Shown here: positions 61,569 through 64,000 of the stretch, one piece after another
Layout: the number at the start of each line of letters is the position of its first letter
Numbering within the stretch: the stretch's first letter is position 1
Origin: Streptomyces sp. 71268
GTDB taxonomy: Bacteria > Actinomycetota > Actinomycetes > Streptomycetales > Streptomycetaceae
DNA: 64,000 bases
Assembly (NCBI RefSeq): GCF_029392895.1
Contig: NZ_CP114200.1
Location: 518,501-582,500, forward strand
Reading direction: 5' to 3'
Translations under genes and position numbers: made by a program
The notes under the pieces: model-generated
Told to the model about the DNA's origin: nothing
Database searches by the model: none
What the model saw: only the letters and a program-made list of their open reading frames with translations

Positions 61569-62177
61569 TCAGCCGGCCGCGGCGTCCGCCCTGACAAGCC
61601 GGCGGACCTGAACCACATAGAGGACTCCTGCCCACCAGTAGAGGGTCGTACCCCAACCTGCGAACGCCCATCCGAAAATAGCAGCGAACGTCGACAGCCA
61701 GCCACTCCCGTCGCTCAGAAGGAGGAGCGGGAATGCGTACATGAGGTTGAAGGTGGCCGCCTTGCCGAGGAAGTTCACCTGGGGCGGCGGATAGCCGTGC
61801 CGGCGCAGGATGCCGACCATCACCAGGAGCACGAGTTCACGAGCCAGAAGTACGGCGGTCAACCACAACGGCAGGATTTCCCGCCAGGTGAGGCCGACGA
61901 GGGTGGAGAGGATATAGAGCCGGTCGGCGGCGGGGTCGAGAAGCCTACCGAGGCTGCTGATCTGGTTCCAGCGGCGAGCGAGCTTGCCGTCGAGGTAGTC
62001 ACTGACGCCGCTGAACGCGAGAACCAGCAGCGCCCAGCCATCGGCCTTGGGGCCGCCGAACTCGGGCAACAGGATGAGCCACAGGAACAGCGGAACGCCG
62101 ACGAGGCGTGCCATGCTGAGGATGTTCGGGATGGTGAGCACGCGGTCGGTTTGGACGCGCGTCTCCTGGACCTCCAC
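61569..62177 (-). CDS. CDP-alcohol phosphatidyltransferase (PgsA-like)
   Basis: 202 residues, an integral membrane enzyme with about five to six helices. The CDP-OH-P motif D-G-x2-A-R-x8-G-x3-D-x3-D is complete in DGKLARRWNQISSLGRLLDP followed by AADR. It transfers a phosphatidyl group from CDP-diacylglycerol to an alcohol such as glycerol phosphate or inositol phosphate; the acceptor is not certain. GTG 62175-62177 has GGAGG 7 nt upstream. It lies between the rRNA operon terminator and the nucleotidyltransferase gene. Confidence 0.93.
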   Translation of the reverse strand: MEVQETRVQTDRVLTIPNILSMARLVGVPLFLWLILLPEFGGPKADGWALLVLAFSGVSDYLDGKLARRWNQISSLGRLLDPAADRLYILSTLVGLTWREILPLWLTAVLLARELVLLVMVGILRRHGYPPPQVNFLGKAATFNLMYAFPLLLLSDGSGWLSTFAAIFGWAFAGWGTTLYWWAGVLYVVQVRRLVRADAAAG

Positions 62178-62372
62178 CCGGGGGCCTCCTGTGGATACGT
62201 GCCAATGATGCCCCCGACTTTACCCGTCCCAGGGGACACCACACGCACAGGGGTCTGCGCGACGCCTTCCCACACCGGCCGGCGTTCTGCTCCTGGGGCG
62301 TTTCCCTTAGGCGCCAGCGCCGCGCCGGTGACGTGGGCGAGGGCGCACGAGAAATGATCCCGTAAACGCAGA

Positions 62373-62410
62373 AGAGCCTTGTCACGGATCGAAATCCGTA
62401 ACAAGGCTCT
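62373..62410 (-). terminator. rRNA operon terminator
   Basis: A 17-bp stem with one mismatch (62373-62389 with 62394-62410) and a 4-nt loop follows the 5S gene on the minus strand, with a T-rich tail. It should end the rRNA transcript. Confidence 0.9.
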
Positions 62411-62421
62411 CCAAGAAAAGG

Positions 62422-62541
62422 AGTTCGGCGGCGTCCTACTCTCCCACAGGGTCCCCCCTGCAGTACCATCGGCGCTGAAAGGCTTAGCTTCCGGGTTCGG
62501 AATGTAACCGGGCGTTTCCCTAACGCAATAACCACCGAAAC
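62422..62541 (-). rRNA. rrf: 5S ribosomal RNA
   Basis: Minus-strand sequence begins GTTTCGGTGGTTATTGCGTT and ends near GGACGCCGCCGAACTC, with CCCGAACCCGGAAGCTAAG-type loop in the middle. About 120 nt, complete. The ends are set by pairing of the terminal helix and could be off by one or two bases. Confidence 0.95.
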
Positions 62542-62613
62542 ACTATGAAATAAACCAACCAGACAATGACACGGTCGTTATTTCAGAACCAACACAGTGA
62601 ACGCGAGCAACTG

Positions 62614-64000
<1,387 letters not shown>

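Noticed and set aside
58021..61611. 1196-codon plus-strand frame opposite the nucleotidyltransferase and DUF881 genes
   Set aside because: It crosses several real minus-strand genes and a promoter and shows only antisense composition.
62542..62613. tRNA in the 23S-5S spacer
   Set aside because: The 70-bp spacer is AT-rich and shows no cloverleaf or T-loop consensus.

Overview
The window is high-GC actinomycete DNA and looks like a Streptomyces or close relative. Codon third positions are almost all G or C, and GTG starts are common. Family content points the same way: an XRE/DUF397 pair, a SAM methyltransferase of the DUF574 type, a DUF5999 miniprotein, a GarA/FtsR block and an actinobacterial glycine riboswitch. 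The right end (about 48.3-64.0 kb) is conserved core chromosome. The left and middle are accessory-type genes, with mobile-element debris at 11.7-15.2 kb and 37.2-39.2 kb. I recognise no CRISPR array, no tRNA and no complete biosynthetic gene cluster.

Layout. 0.2-3.0 kb: an enolase-superfamily gene divergent from a GntR/FCD regulator and an SDR dehydrogenase, with palindromic operators between; probably a sugar-acid catabolic locus. 3.6-9.2 kb: a zinc-finger/HTH protein overlapping a sigma-region-4-like protein, a DUF574 methyltransferase, an XRE regulator with its DUF397 partner, and an SMI1/KNR4 protein. 9.3-11.7 kb: an XRE-cupin regulator divergent from azlC-azlD, then a YCII-type protein. 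11.7-15.2 kb: an eCIS-core (DUF4157) protein with a putative His-Me-finger nuclease C-terminus, lying between two IS5-family copies in the same orientation. 15.2-25.6 kb: a flavoprotein/hydrolase pair, a secreted polysaccharide deacetylase with a DasR-like (dre) operator, a small ORF coupled to an ABC exporter, a leucine-rich-repeat protein, a kinase-like protein behind 16-bp tandem repeats, and an S9 peptidase overlapping a Rieske lipoprotein. 25.7-37.1 kb: regulators (LysR, MocR, PadR, XRE) mostly divergent from the genes they probably control (EamA exporters, a PNPOx-like flavoprotein, an SDR), plus PaiB and Clp-N proteins.

37.2-40.5 kb is a small, visibly lower-GC patch. It holds an inverted partial copy of the paiB-like gene at 30.0 kb, the C-terminal stump of a tyrosine recombinase, a HAD-like gene and a VOC gene. 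40.8-48.0 kb carries single genes (methyltransferase, NTF2-like, PhzF with an in-frame hexanucleotide repeat, CPBP protease, glutamate-cysteine-ligase-like enzyme, DUF5999).

The core block, mostly on the minus strand, reads from high to low coordinates: rRNA operon end (23S, 5S), CDP-alcohol phosphatidyltransferase, a nucleotidyltransferase/phosphomutase fusion, DUF881-sbp-DUF881, a GarA-type FHA protein, FtsR-like MerR, DUF151 protein, a second MerR, dinB, and gcvP behind a tandem glycine riboswitch. A plus-strand PRC-barrel gene sits between the last two. Several genes have a TANNNT box about 7 nt before the start codon and no Shine-Dalgarno, so leaderless expression looks common here.

The best candidate for something new is the eCIS-type toxin gene bracketed by IS5 copies. 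The DasR-like operator and the repeat arrays in front of ordinary-looking genes come next.
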